DNA of 64,000 nt from an uncultured Bacteroidales bacterium (GTDB lineage Bacteria; Bacteroidota; Bacteroidia; Bacteroidales; Lentimicrobiaceae). How positions within the stretch are numbered: the first letter of the stretch is position 1; every line of letters begins with the position of its first letter. The stretch covers positions 55,580-119,579 of the forward strand of contig CALCQV010000039.1 of the NCBI GenBank assembly GCA_937894795.1. Reading direction: 5' to 3'. Of this stretch, positions 40,407 to 48,917 are shown one piece after another. The translations under genes and the position numbers were made by a program. The notes beneath the pieces are model-generated. The model made no database searches. It was given only the letters and a program-made list of their open reading frames with translations, and was not told the origin of the DNA.

Positions 40407-41315
40407 ATGAAAAACCGAAGTCTGGTATCAATTACTGATTATTCAAAGGAAGAGTATTTAAAGATACTTGACCTGGCAGAGGAATTTGAAAAGAATCCCA
40501 AGCAGTCAATACTTGAAAAATTTGTTGTAGCAACCCTGTTTTTTGAGCCTTCCACCCGAACACGATTAAGCTTTGAAAGTGCAGCATCACAACTTGGAGC
40601 TAAAGTAATTGGTTTCTCAGATGCATCAAATTCAAGTGTTTCAAAAGGTGAAACATTGAAAGATACCATACTAACCGTATCTAACTATAGCGATATCATT
40701 GTAATGAGGCATCCCCGTGAAGGAAGTGCCCGCTTTGCAAGTGAGGTATCAAAAGTGCCTGTGATCAATGCGGGCGATGGCGGTAATCAGCATCCTACAC
40801 AGTGTTTGCTTGATTTATATTCCATTCGTAAAACTCAGGGTAAACTTGATAATTTGAATGTTGCGTTCGTAGGTGACCTGAAATATGGACGAACAGTACA
40901 TTCATTGGTAATGGCACTTTGCAATTTCAATACTACATTCCATCTTGTATCGCCCATTGAGCTGAAATTACCCAGTTATGTTAAGATGCATATTAAGAAT
41001 AATAATCTCAACTACTTCCAGTATACTGATTTGAACGATGTAATGGAAACAGCTGATATTATATATATGACACGTATTCAGAGGGAACGATTCTCTGATC
41101 CCATAGAGTATGAGAAAGTTAAGAATGCATACATTCTATCGGCCTCAATGCTTGACAACTGCAAGCCAAACATGCGTATTCTTCATCCACTCCCACGAGT
41201 TAATGAGATTACTGAAGATGTTGATGCAACTGCTCAGGCTTATTACTTTACGCAAGCTTTAAATGGTGTATTTGTTCGCCAGGCTCTACTTGCAACAATA
41301 TTAGGTGTAAAATAA
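40407..41315 (+). CDS. pyrB: Aspartate carbamoyltransferase catalytic subunit
   Basis: A 302-residue PyrB, joining carbamoyl phosphate and aspartate in pyrimidine synthesis. The carbamoyl-phosphate loop is 'FEPSTRTRLSFESAASQLG'; the mobile loop with the active-site Ser/Lys from the next subunit is 'SSVSKGETLKDT'. 'GGNQHPTQCLLDLYSI', 'DLKYGRTVHSL', 'MTRIQRERF' and 'HPLPRVNEI' complete the set. The regulatory subunit gene follows after 19 bp, so the enzyme should be the allosteric ATCase holoenzyme type. Confidence 0.96.
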   Translation: MKNRSLVSITDYSKEEYLKILDLAEEFEKNPKQSILEKFVVATLFFEPSTRTRLSFESAASQLGAKVIGFSDASNSSVSKGETLKDTILTVSNYSDIIVMRHPREGSARFASEVSKVPVINAGDGGNQHPTQCLLDLYSIRKTQGKLDNLNVAFVGDLKYGRTVHSLVMALCNFNTTFHLVSPIELKLPSYVKMHIKNNNLNYFQYTDLNDVMETADIIYMTRIQRERFSDPIEYEKVKNAYILSASMLDNCKPNMRILHPLPRVNEITEDVDATAQAYYFTQALNGVFVRQALLATILGVK

Positions 41316-41334
41316 CTTGTTAATTGGAAAGAAA

Positions 41335-41799
41335 ATGGAAAGTAATATCAGAAAAGAGCTTGTAGTATCAGCCATTGAAAATGGAACAGTTATAGATCAT
41401 ATTCCGGCTAAGAGCCTATTCCCTGTTGTTAGAATGTTAAACCTTGAACAGACAGAAGGGCAGGTTACCATTGGCTTTAACCTTGATAGCAAAAAATATG
41501 GCAAAAAAGGTATTATTAAAGCAAGCAATCAATTCTTTAAAAACCGCGATGCCAATAAAATTGCATTAATTGCGCCAACTGCCACTTTGATTACTATCAG
41601 AAATTATGAAGTGGTAAGTAAGCAACAGGTTGAGATACCGGATACGATAGAGCAATTTGTTAAATGTGTAAATCCAAACTGTATTACTAATCACCAGCAG
41701 ATTACTACCAAATTCTCAGTAATCGATAAAGATGATTTAAAATTACAGTGCCATTATTGTGAGAAGATAACCGGGAAGAACAATATAGAGATTCTATAG
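41335..41799 (+). CDS. pyrI: Aspartate carbamoyltransferase regulatory subunit
   Basis: A 154-residue PyrI. The allosteric nucleotide-binding domain (about 1-100) shows 'ELVVSAIENGTVIDHIPA'. The zinc domain has four cysteines in the usual arrangement, 'CVNPNCITNHQ' and 'LQCHYCEK', that link it to PyrB. The start at 41335 is preferred to 41317, which would add six residues ahead of the conserved N-terminus. Feedback control by CTP and ATP is expected from the family. Confidence 0.95.
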   Translation: MESNIRKELVVSAIENGTVIDHIPAKSLFPVVRMLNLEQTEGQVTIGFNLDSKKYGKKGIIKASNQFFKNRDANKIALIAPTATLITIRNYEVVSKQQVEIPDTIEQFVKCVNPNCITNHQQITTKFSVIDKDDLKLQCHYCEKITGKNNIEIL

Positions 41800-41871
41800 C
41801 CACAGCCCGGTTATAGAATTCAGGTTTCCTTTTATATTCAGACGATACGTTGTTATTATTATTGAACGTAT

Positions 41872-41879
41872 TATATTTG
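41872..41879 (+). promoter_or_regulatory. -7 element of the AlbA_2 gene, implying a leaderless mRNA
   Basis: TATATTTG ends 4 nt before the ATG at 41884. Confidence 0.55.
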
Positions 41880-41883
41880 GTTT

Positions 41884-42537
41884 ATGCCATCCTATATCCA
41901 AAAATTAATTAAAGAAGGTGAACATCAGCAGCTTGATTTCAAGTTTGAGGTAAGTGATTCAAAGAAGATTGCCCGGACTCTGGCTGCTTTTGCCAATACA
42001 GATGGCGGTCGCCTTTTGCTTGGAGTTAAGGATAATGGTACCATAGCTGGAGTGCGTTCAGATGAAGAGTACTATATGATGGAAGCAGGTGCTCAGCTCT
42101 ATTGCAGACCACCTGTTTCCTTTGAACTTCATGAATGGGATGAGAATGGTAGAAATGTACTTGAAATTATTGTTCCAAAGAGTGAAGAAGTACATTCAGC
42201 TCCTGATAAGGACGGTGTTTATAAAGTCTATATCAGAGTAGCCGACCAGAATTACATGGCAAACGGAGTACTTCTCAAAGTTTGGAAAAAAAGGAAAAAC
42301 GATCAGGGTGTAAAGATTTCATTTACACATACAGAACAGGCGCTAATAACTTACCTGGAAGAACATTCAAAAATTACGCTTAGTGCCTTTAAAAAATATT
42401 CAGGTTTGAGTATTAAGAAATGTGAGCATATACTCGCAGATTTTATAGTACTCGATATCATAAAGATTAATTTCTCTGAATCAGGGGTCTATTATACATT
42501 GAAACCTGATTTCAGTATTAAATCAACACAGGAATGA
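41884..42537 (+). CDS. AlbA_2 (Schlafen-type) putative DNA-binding protein
   Basis: A 217-residue protein. Residues about 8-130 form an AlbA_2 domain ('GEHQQLDFKFEVSDSKKIAR', 'AAFANTDGGRLLLGVKDNG', 'VYKVYIRVADQN'), found in Schlafen-like regulators and often annotated as an ATP- or DNA-binding domain. The C-terminal about 70 residues look like a winged helix ('ITLSAFKKYSGLSIKKCEHIL'). It may be a transcriptional regulator. The stop overlaps the next start (ATGA), so it is translationally coupled to the phosphodiesterase. Confidence 0.82.
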   Translation: MPSYIQKLIKEGEHQQLDFKFEVSDSKKIARTLAAFANTDGGRLLLGVKDNGTIAGVRSDEEYYMMEAGAQLYCRPPVSFELHEWDENGRNVLEIIVPKSEEVHSAPDKDGVYKVYIRVADQNYMANGVLLKVWKKRKNDQGVKISFTHTEQALITYLEEHSKITLSAFKKYSGLSIKKCEHILADFIVLDIIKINFSESGVYYTLKPDFSIKSTQE

Positions 42538-43040
42538 AAACCATTGGATTAATTTCTGATACCCATTCATATCTCCATCCTTCCATAGCTGATTTCCTGG
42601 CTCAATGTGATGAAATATGGCATGCAGGCGATATTGGAGACCTTGAAACTGCTAAAGCAATTGCCTCCATTAAATCGCTAAAAGCAGTATATGGAAACAT
42701 TGATGATCAGGATATTAGAAGTTTTTACCCGCTTTTTCAATCATTTAATTGTGAGAACCTTCAAGTTTTAATGATTCATATAGGTGGGTATCCCGGAAAA
42801 TACACATCACAGGCAAAACAATTAATTAAAGAGACTCGTCCGGGATTATTTATTTCAGGCCATTCACATATTCTTAAAGTTGTTAATGACAAGCAAAATA
42901 AACTATTGCATCTAAATCCGGGAGCTGCAGGCAAGTATGGATTACATCAGGTAATTACAGCAATGAGGTTCAAAGTTGACGGAGCCAACATCAGAGACCT
43001 GGAAATTCTTGAAATAGAGAGGGAGAAAAATTCTATATAA
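42534..43040 (+). CDS. YfcE-like metallophosphoesterase
   Basis: A 168-residue calcineurin-like phosphodiesterase of the YfcE/MJ0936 type. The metal motifs are in order: 'LISDTHSYL' (D-x-H), 'IWHAGDIGD' (GD), 'AVYGNIDDQD' (GN-x-D) and 'FISGHSHILK' (GH-x-H). The size is usual. The substrate in vivo is unknown; family members cleave phosphodiesters such as bis-pNPP or cyclic nucleotides. Overlaps the AlbA_2 gene by 4 bp. Confidence 0.92.
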   Translation: MKTIGLISDTHSYLHPSIADFLAQCDEIWHAGDIGDLETAKAIASIKSLKAVYGNIDDQDIRSFYPLFQSFNCENLQVLMIHIGGYPGKYTSQAKQLIKETRPGLFISGHSHILKVVNDKQNKLLHLNPGAAGKYGLHQVITAMRFKVDGANIRDLEILEIEREKNSI

Positions 43041-43067
43041 CTTCCTGTAATTATTGGGGCTTTGTTA

Positions 43068-43544
43068 TTACCGAAGTCTGTCGGCAGCACGTACTAACTT
43101 CTCATCTTTAATAATAGCTCTATTTGCCAGAACAAACATAACAATGGCCAATAGTATCAAATAAAGGCCATAACCATCAGTAAAGACCGCTTCGGTGGCT
43201 GTAAGGCGGCTGATTAAAGGGGCATATACAAAGAACACCAGAACTATCATTATAATAGTCATCAGGATACAAAGTTTCACTATTTTTGATTGAAGTGGAC
43301 GTTTTTTATAAACAAATACTGATACCAATCCAATAAGGGCAATCATACCATTAAAGATAGCCAGAGGGAGTACCACTGAATTCTTAACAACCGGTTCCAC
43401 ACCGGGAGTTAGTGATGCGAGGTGTGTTAAATATAATTTGCTATAAGATAATTCAGATAGGTAACTTGCCAATGGGAAAAAGTACAGTACGATCAGCGCA
43501 ATAGATGCCAATGCAAGATAAACTGTTTGAATTCGTTGTATCAT
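43068..43544 (-). CDS. DUF4293 family membrane protein
   Basis: A 158-residue protein with four membrane helices, starting 'MIQRIQTVYLALASIALIVL', the hallmark of DUF4293, a family confined to Bacteroidota. The helices lie at about residues 6-26, 52-74, 83-103 and 115-135. Function unknown. The start at 43544 is preferred over 43565, as it matches the family N-terminus and lies 18 nt after a -7 element. It converges with the phosphodiesterase gene, with a 27-bp gap. Confidence 0.88.
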   Translation of the reverse strand: MIQRIQTVYLALASIALIVLYFFPLASYLSELSYSKLYLTHLASLTPGVEPVVKNSVVLPLAIFNGMIALIGLVSVFVYKKRPLQSKIVKLCILMTIIMIVLVFFVYAPLISRLTATEAVFTDGYGLYLILLAIVMFVLANRAIIKDEKLVRAADRLR

Positions 43545-43562
43545 GATGATTGATTTGAAGTG

Positions 43563-43570
43563 CAAAGATA
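43563..43570 (-). promoter_or_regulatory. -7 element of the DUF4293 gene
   Basis: TATCTTTG on the minus strand, 18 nt before the ATG at 43544. Confidence 0.55.
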
Positions 43571-43620
43571 ATAAACCACCTCCATTTATACATTGCTCTA
43601 TGATAAAATCTTAAATTGCC

Positions 43621-43628
43621 TATTTTTG
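43621..43628 (+). promoter_or_regulatory. -7 element of the GT39-like gene
   Basis: TATTTTTG, 56 nt before the ATG at 43685, in the divergent region shared with DUF4293. Confidence 0.5.
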
Positions 43629-43684
43629 CCAATCTATAATCCAATGCATAATATTAAACAATACAAAACAACCTTTGGGTATCA

Positions 43685-45229
43685 ATGAGCAGGAAACTAC
43701 TATTCAGGTTGTTATTTGCATTTTTACTCATCCAGATTGGATTTTATATCTATAGTCTTGCCGGGAGGGAGCCTGATATTGACGACGCATGGATTGGTGA
43801 ACCCGCATACTGGATGCTTAAGGATGGTCATGCACGGTCAGAATTAATGCGGGGTTGGACCAACCAGGACGAACGTATACTCATTCACCATAAACTCATT
43901 ACCTTAATGGGTTATGGGGTAATGAAGGTATTTGGTTTCTCGTTGTATTCATTAAAGGCGGTAAGCTTGTTTTTTTACATCATATTCCTGGGGACATTTT
44001 ACTATATAACTGTATTAAGGCGAAAGCTGCTTAACCGCCGACAATTTCTAATAGCAGTCCTGATATTCTTCACTTTTCATTACACTTATAAGTTCTCCTT
44101 TATTTTCAGGCCCGAAATAACAATGATGTTTCTGACATTCATTGCATTTTTTGTTTTAGAAAGGAGTATTAACAATGAGAAATATTCAATTATAATGGCC
44201 GGGCTTTCAGGTATACTAAGTGGTCTGGTTGCTGTGGCCCATCTTAATGGGATAGCCGTTATAACAGCAGGAGGGATTTTATTGCTCATAAACCGAAAGT
44301 GGAAACAAATTATTCCATACACTCTGGGGAGTATTATTGGGTTTGGATTATATTTCTACGATTTCTCAAAGAATTATGGATTTTCATTCTGGAAGAGCCA
44401 ATTGTTTCAATCAGTACTAGGTGAGAACTCTGAAAAAGCAAATGTATTTTTATATATGGCTAATAGCTTTCTAAAAGAGCATATGCGCTTTTTTCATGAT
44501 GGCAGTATTATAGGTTTCAGCCTCTTATTCCTATTAATGTTTATAGCCGGATATAAATACATCAAATCAAACCATAAGATAATGCTACAGTATACTGTGA
44601 TTTTAATGATAGTAGTTGCACTACTATTCACTCAGAAATCACGACAGTATATACTGATATATCTGCCATTTTTAGTCACATTCTTATCAGTCACCATTGA
44701 TAAATGGCTTTTTTCACGACCTGAACTTTCGAATTGGATATACCGTAAAGGATGGAAGATTATGGTTTATGTGGTAATTCTGGCGTTTGTTATAGGATCA
44801 GAGTATTACAATTACAGATCAGCAAAAGATAAATTCAATCCTGAATTAGTAAGGACAATGATAAAGTCCAATATTAAGGAGAAGACATCAGAATTAAAGA
44901 TTGTTGCCCCTATGGAATTTATCTTCAATGAGATACTTTATTTTGAAAGCATACAGGGTGAAAGACTTTATACAACCCTGCAACAATTTGACAAGTCAAT
45001 TAAAGGGCCCGGATTTTTGGAAAAAGCCAGAACCTTCAACATTGATTATATTATTTTATCAGAACCTTATATTGAGAACCTTGGTATGGATAAATTAAGA
45101 AAGGATGAGATTCTTTCAGATTACCGGTTGATATATAGGACACCTAATTTAATAATGCTTAGAAATGAGCTTATTACTGCTTCAGGAAAGGGTCAGGAAA
45201 AGCCAATGCTATCAATGACTAAACCATGA
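43685..45229 (+). CDS. GT39/PMT-like membrane glycosyltransferase
   Basis: A 514-residue polytopic membrane protein with about ten helices and a soluble C-terminal domain (about 395-500). The first periplasmic loop has 'EPDIDDAWIGEPAYWMLKDG', with the acidic pair typical of GT-C enzymes (ArnT, PMT, dolichyl-P-mannose transferases), which use polyprenyl-phosphate sugars. 'FRPEITMMFLTFIAFFVLER' is another typical stretch. The substrate is unknown. It is a single gene with its own promoter and no linked sugar genes. Confidence 0.75.
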   Translation: MSRKLLFRLLFAFLLIQIGFYIYSLAGREPDIDDAWIGEPAYWMLKDGHARSELMRGWTNQDERILIHHKLITLMGYGVMKVFGFSLYSLKAVSLFFYIIFLGTFYYITVLRRKLLNRRQFLIAVLIFFTFHYTYKFSFIFRPEITMMFLTFIAFFVLERSINNEKYSIIMAGLSGILSGLVAVAHLNGIAVITAGGILLLINRKWKQIIPYTLGSIIGFGLYFYDFSKNYGFSFWKSQLFQSVLGENSEKANVFLYMANSFLKEHMRFFHDGSIIGFSLLFLLMFIAGYKYIKSNHKIMLQYTVILMIVVALLFTQKSRQYILIYLPFLVTFLSVTIDKWLFSRPELSNWIYRKGWKIMVYVVILAFVIGSEYYNYRSAKDKFNPELVRTMIKSNIKEKTSELKIVAPMEFIFNEILYFESIQGERLYTTLQQFDKSIKGPGFLEKARTFNIDYIILSEPYIENLGMDKLRKDEILSDYRLIYRTPNLIMLRNELITASGKGQEKPMLSMTKP

Positions 45230-45340
45230 GGTAAGAAAACCTGCAAGAGAGGCGGATAGAAAATATACCTTAACGAGAATGGAATTAATTGATGAGGCGA
45301 AAATATTAAACCAATGAAGAAAAGGTTCAAATTAAGAGGT

Positions 45341-46087
45341 TTATTTCTCTTCCTTGCTCATTTTTTCGAGCGCTTTATCGTAGTATTCCTCAGCAATCAG
45401 GAATCCTGAAGACCAGATTTCACGTTTTTCAGCCACACCTTTATCATTTAAGTGCATCCATACTCCATCCTTCAGATTATTCTTGTATGGCCCGGAAATG
45501 AATATTAATCCATTAGGGTGATAGAAAGTTGCCAGGCCTTCCAGTTTTCCATTAATATAGGTAGCTTTAGTTTTTATTGGGCCATCATAAAAATATTGCA
45601 GCCACGGACCATTTTTTACTCCATCTACAAATATAATCTCTTCGAGTAATGCTCCATTGCCATAGAATGTTCTCCATTTCCCATTGGGAATACCGTTTAC
45701 ATAGTTCTCTTCTGATATAAGGATGGTGTCGTTATTATAATATTTCCAAAGGCCGGCCTTCTTTTCATTAACATATAATCCTTCTGAGACCATCATTCCT
45801 TTCCTGAAGAATTTAGTATAAGCCTTTCCCCCATTATCAGTGAACAATGTTTTGGCTTTGACTTTACCTAAAGAATCATAATAAATAAAATCACCTTCAG
45901 GAACATTGTTATTGAAATTACCAGAGTAAATTAAAGAGCCGTTTGAGTCCTTCTTTTGCCAGAAGCCTTGCTTAAACCCATTAGAATCAGTGATGTTGAT
46001 TTCCTGTTGTGCTTTGGCAATGATTGATATCAAAAGAAATATAATTAAGAGAAAGATAAATTGGATATATCTAAAGTTCATTTTCAT
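45341..46087 (-). CDS. Exported MORN-variant repeat protein (YwqK-like)
   Basis: A 248-residue protein with a signal peptide (about 1-26, ending IIAKAQQ) and about eight MORN-variant repeats, e.g. 'YVNGIPNGKWRTFYGNGAL' and 'YINGKLEGLATFYHPNGLI'. Such proteins are often auto-named 'YwqK family antitoxin', but there is no toxin gene nearby and the protein is exported, so that name should not be used as a function. The start may be 46087 or 46081. Probably a surface or periplasmic beta-sheet scaffold. Confidence 0.78.
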   Translation of the reverse strand: MKMNFRYIQFIFLLIIFLLISIIAKAQQEINITDSNGFKQGFWQKKDSNGSLIYSGNFNNNVPEGDFIYYDSLGKVKAKTLFTDNGGKAYTKFFRKGMMVSEGLYVNEKKAGLWKYYNNDTILISEENYVNGIPNGKWRTFYGNGALLEEIIFVDGVKNGPWLQYFYDGPIKTKATYINGKLEGLATFYHPNGLIFISGPYKNNLKDGVWMHLNDKGVAEKREIWSSGFLIAEEYYDKALEKMSKEEK

Positions 46088-46146
46088 GGATTCAATTAAG
46101 AGTTATAGTTGAAGTTAAGAGCACACCTGTGTGATTAACAGTTTCG

Positions 46147-46154
46147 TATCTTTG
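46147..46154 (+). promoter_or_regulatory. -7 element of recR
   Basis: TATCTTTG, 41 nt before the ATG at 46196. Confidence 0.55.
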
Positions 46155-46195
46155 TCGGCAAAATTATAAAAACTTATTCCAATAGTCGACAAATT

Positions 46196-46810
46196 ATGAA
46201 TATCTATCCTTCTAAATTACTGGAAGAAGCTATAGTAGAACTGGTAAAACTACCGGGTATTGGAAAAAGGACAGCCCTAAGATTGGCAATATGGTTACTG
46301 AAGCAGGATCCTTCCAAAGCTCAGGCCCTGGGTGAATCACTGATAAATCTTCGAAACAATATCAATTATTGCGGTATCTGCCATAATATTTCTGATGGGG
46401 ATATCTGTAATATATGTGCAGATGAAAACCGCGATAAGAATACGATTTGTGTAGTGGAAGATATCAGAGATGTGATGGCCATTGAGAATACAAATCAACA
46501 TAAAGGAGTATATCATGTATTGGGTGGAATTATCTCACCAATGGAAGGTATTGGACCTCAGGATATCAAGATTAATGAATTATTAAGTAAAACTGAATCA
46601 GGAGAAATAAAAGAGGTGATAATGGCACTTCCCTCAACAACTGAAGGTGATACAACTGCATTTTATATATTTAGAAAGATACAGAAGTTTGTTCCTGTGA
46701 TTTCTGCAATATCACGAGGAATTGCCATTGGTGATGACCTTGAATATGCCGATGAAGTTACATTGGGAAAATCGATCAGGAATAGAGTCCCATTTGACAG
46801 AACAATTTAA
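46196..46810 (+). CDS. recR: Recombination protein RecR
   Basis: A 204-residue RecR, partner of RecF/RecO in gap repair. Features in order are a helix-hairpin-helix ('LVKLPGIGKRTALRLAIWLL'), a four-Cys zinc finger ('YCGICHNISDGDICNICAD'), a TOPRIM domain ('ICVVEDIRDVMAIENT') and 'YHVLGGIISPMEGIGPQDI'. The C-terminal 'ISRGIAIGDDLEYADEVTLG' is typical. It has its own promoter; argS follows after 68 bp. Confidence 0.95.
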   Translation: MNIYPSKLLEEAIVELVKLPGIGKRTALRLAIWLLKQDPSKAQALGESLINLRNNINYCGICHNISDGDICNICADENRDKNTICVVEDIRDVMAIENTNQHKGVYHVLGGIISPMEGIGPQDIKINELLSKTESGEIKEVIMALPSTTEGDTTAFYIFRKIQKFVPVISAISRGIAIGDDLEYADEVTLGKSIRNRVPFDRTI

Positions 46811-46878
46811 CTGGTTTAATCTATTTAAGTCAATGCTAGTGAATTAATGAGTTTATATTTCCTTATATTTTAACATAA

Positions 46879-48663
46879 ATGATGATCCAAGAACTACTTA
46901 CTGAAAAATCTATTGATGCTATTTTTGAACTTTTTGGCGCAAAACTACCCGCTAAGGATATTACCATTCAAAGGACTATATCAAATTTTAGAGAACAGGG
47001 AGATTATTCATTAGTAGTTTTCCCATTGCTTAAAATCTCCAAAAAATCGCCCGAAGAGACAGCTAATCTGATAGGCAAAAAGATTATGGAGAGTACACCG
47101 GAAATTGAATCATTTTCAGTTATAAAGGGATTTTTGAACCTAAAGTTAAGGGCTTCATTCTGGATTTCATTCTTGATGGGTAACTATCAGGCACAACGCT
47201 TTGGCCTGAACGATAATCAAGTAGATGAAACTATAGTTGTTGAATTTTCATCTCCTAATACAAATAAGCCATTACATCTGGGACATATTCGCAATAATCT
47301 TCTTGGATTTTCTGTTTCCAAAATTTTACAGGCTTCAGGAAAGAAAGTAGTTAAAGTCAATTTAGTAAACGACAGGGGTATCCATATTTGTAAATCAATG
47401 CTAGCCTGGAAACTATGGGGCAATAACTCAACCCCAGCATCTACAGGCAAAAAAGGGGATAAGCTTGTAGGGGATTATTATGTTCTTTTTGATAAGAAAC
47501 TCAAAGAGGAGATTGCCGGATTAAAGTTGAAAGGACTATCAGAGGAAGAAAGTCTTGCTAAGTCAACACTTATGTCAGAAGCGCGCAAATTATTGGTGCT
47601 ATGGGAACAAAAAGAACCAGCGACGAGAGAATTGTGGGCAATGATGAATGGCTGGGTTTATGATGGATTCGATAGTACCTATAAAAGTCTGGGTATTGAT
47701 TTTGATCGAATATATTATGAATCCGATACATATCTTTTAGGTAAATCGATTGTAGAGCAAGGATTACAGAGTGGGGTGCTTTTCCGCAAAGAGGATAATT
47801 CAGTATGGATTGACCTGACAGATGAAGGGCTTGACGAAAAATTGTTGTTAAGAGCGGATGGGACTTCAGTATATATGACTCAGGATCTAGGCACTGCCCA
47901 GTTGCGTTATAAAGACTATCATCCTGATGGATTTATTTATGTGGTAGGAAATGAACAGAACTACCATTTTGATGTATTAAAACTTGTCTTGAAAAAGGTG
48001 GGTAAGGATTGGGCTGAAAAAATTTACCATTTATCATATGGAATGGTTGAGTTGCCTGAAGGTAAGATGAAATCAAGGGAAGGGACCGTAGTAGATGCTG
48101 ATGACCTGGTTGAAGAGATGATTTCAACCGCAAAGGAGATGACTCTCGAACTGGGAAAGATTGATGATTTTGAAAGTGAAGAAGCAATGGAACTGTACCG
48201 CAAAGTGGGTCTTGGAGCACTGAAGTACTTTATTCTTAAAGTAGATCCTAAAAAGAACATGGTGTTTAACCCATCAGAAAGTATTGATTTTAACGGCAAT
48301 ACCGGTCCTTTTATCCAATATACTTATGCCCGTATTAAATCTGTTTTACGTAAAGCCGAACTAAAGGACATTGAATTCAAGCGTGACATAGACCTGCAGC
48401 AAAAGGAGATCAGCCTTTTAATACTGAATTATTCATTTCCACAAATAGTTAAGCAGGCAGCAGAGGAATACTCCCCATCAGTTATTGCCAATTACCTGTT
48501 TGAACTTGCAAAGGAATATAACCAATTCTATCACGAGCATTCCATACTTAAAGAAGAGGATGAGCAAAAAAGGAGCTTTAGATTAGCTTTATCATTGTTT
48601 ACTTCGACTAATTTATTAAATGGTTGTGAGTTGCTTGGAATTGAGATGCCAGAAAGAATGTAA
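46879..48663 (+). CDS. argS: Arginyl-tRNA synthetase
   Basis: A 594-residue class I synthetase charging tRNA-Arg. The N-terminal Add-1 domain (about 1-110) is followed by 'FSSPNTNKPLHLGHIRNN' with the HIGH signature (HLGH). The KMSKS counterpart is 'GKMKSREGTVVDADDL'. The anticodon-binding DALR domain lies at about 470-594, with 'GPFIQYTYARIKSVLRKA' at its start. The length is normal. No tRNA-Arg is found in the window. Confidence 0.96.
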   Translation: MMIQELLTEKSIDAIFELFGAKLPAKDITIQRTISNFREQGDYSLVVFPLLKISKKSPEETANLIGKKIMESTPEIESFSVIKGFLNLKLRASFWISFLMGNYQAQRFGLNDNQVDETIVVEFSSPNTNKPLHLGHIRNNLLGFSVSKILQASGKKVVKVNLVNDRGIHICKSMLAWKLWGNNSTPASTGKKGDKLVGDYYVLFDKKLKEEIAGLKLKGLSEEESLAKSTLMSEARKLLVLWEQKEPATRELWAMMNGWVYDGFDSTYKSLGIDFDRIYYESDTYLLGKSIVEQGLQSGVLFRKEDNSVWIDLTDEGLDEKLLLRADGTSVYMTQDLGTAQLRYKDYHPDGFIYVVGNEQNYHFDVLKLVLKKVGKDWAEKIYHLSYGMVELPEGKMKSREGTVVDADDLVEEMISTAKEMTLELGKIDDFESEEAMELYRKVGLGALKYFILKVDPKKNMVFNPSESIDFNGNTGPFIQYTYARIKSVLRKAELKDIEFKRDIDLQQKEISLLILNYSFPQIVKQAAEEYSPSVIANYLFELAKEYNQFYHEHSILKEEDEQKRSFRLALSLFTSTNLLNGCELLGIEMPERM

Positions 48664-48681
48664 TTCAGAAATCGAAGAATT

Positions 48682-48716
48682 AAAAAAAGGCTGCTTCCGG
48701 GGAAAGAAGCAGCCAA
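48682..48716 (-). terminator. Terminator hairpin downstream of argS, best read on the minus strand
   Basis: GGCTGCTTC and GAAGCAGCC form a perfect 9-bp stem with an 8-nt loop. The minus-strand reading ends in seven T, and the plus-strand reading has only AATTT, so it mainly stops transcription arriving from the C10 protease side, with possible weak use after argS. Confidence 0.7.
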
Positions 48717-48852
48717 TTTAATCAGGTAAGAGAGGGAAATTTATGAAATCATTGCTTCATATACATAGATGACAATTTTTCTGGCATTTACCCTAAACAA
48801 AAACGAATTTATTTTTTAAATCCATAAGAATCAAACTGTTAGAATTAGTATA

Positions 48853-48889
48853 AAATAAAAGCTGCACTTTGATGGTGCAGCTTTTATTT
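48853..48889. terminator. Bidirectional terminator after the C10 protease gene
   Basis: AAATAAAAGCTGCAC pairs perfectly with GTGCAGCTTTTATTT around a 7-nt loop, giving T-rich tails on both strands. Together with the hairpin at 48682 it separates the convergent argS and C10 protease genes. Confidence 0.85.
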
Positions 48890-48917
48890 ATATATATATC
48901 AGTAATCACCGTAATCG

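Noticed and set aside
45341..46087. Toxin-antitoxin locus suggested by the usual YwqK family name
   Set aside because: The protein is exported and repeat-built, and no toxin-like gene is adjacent.
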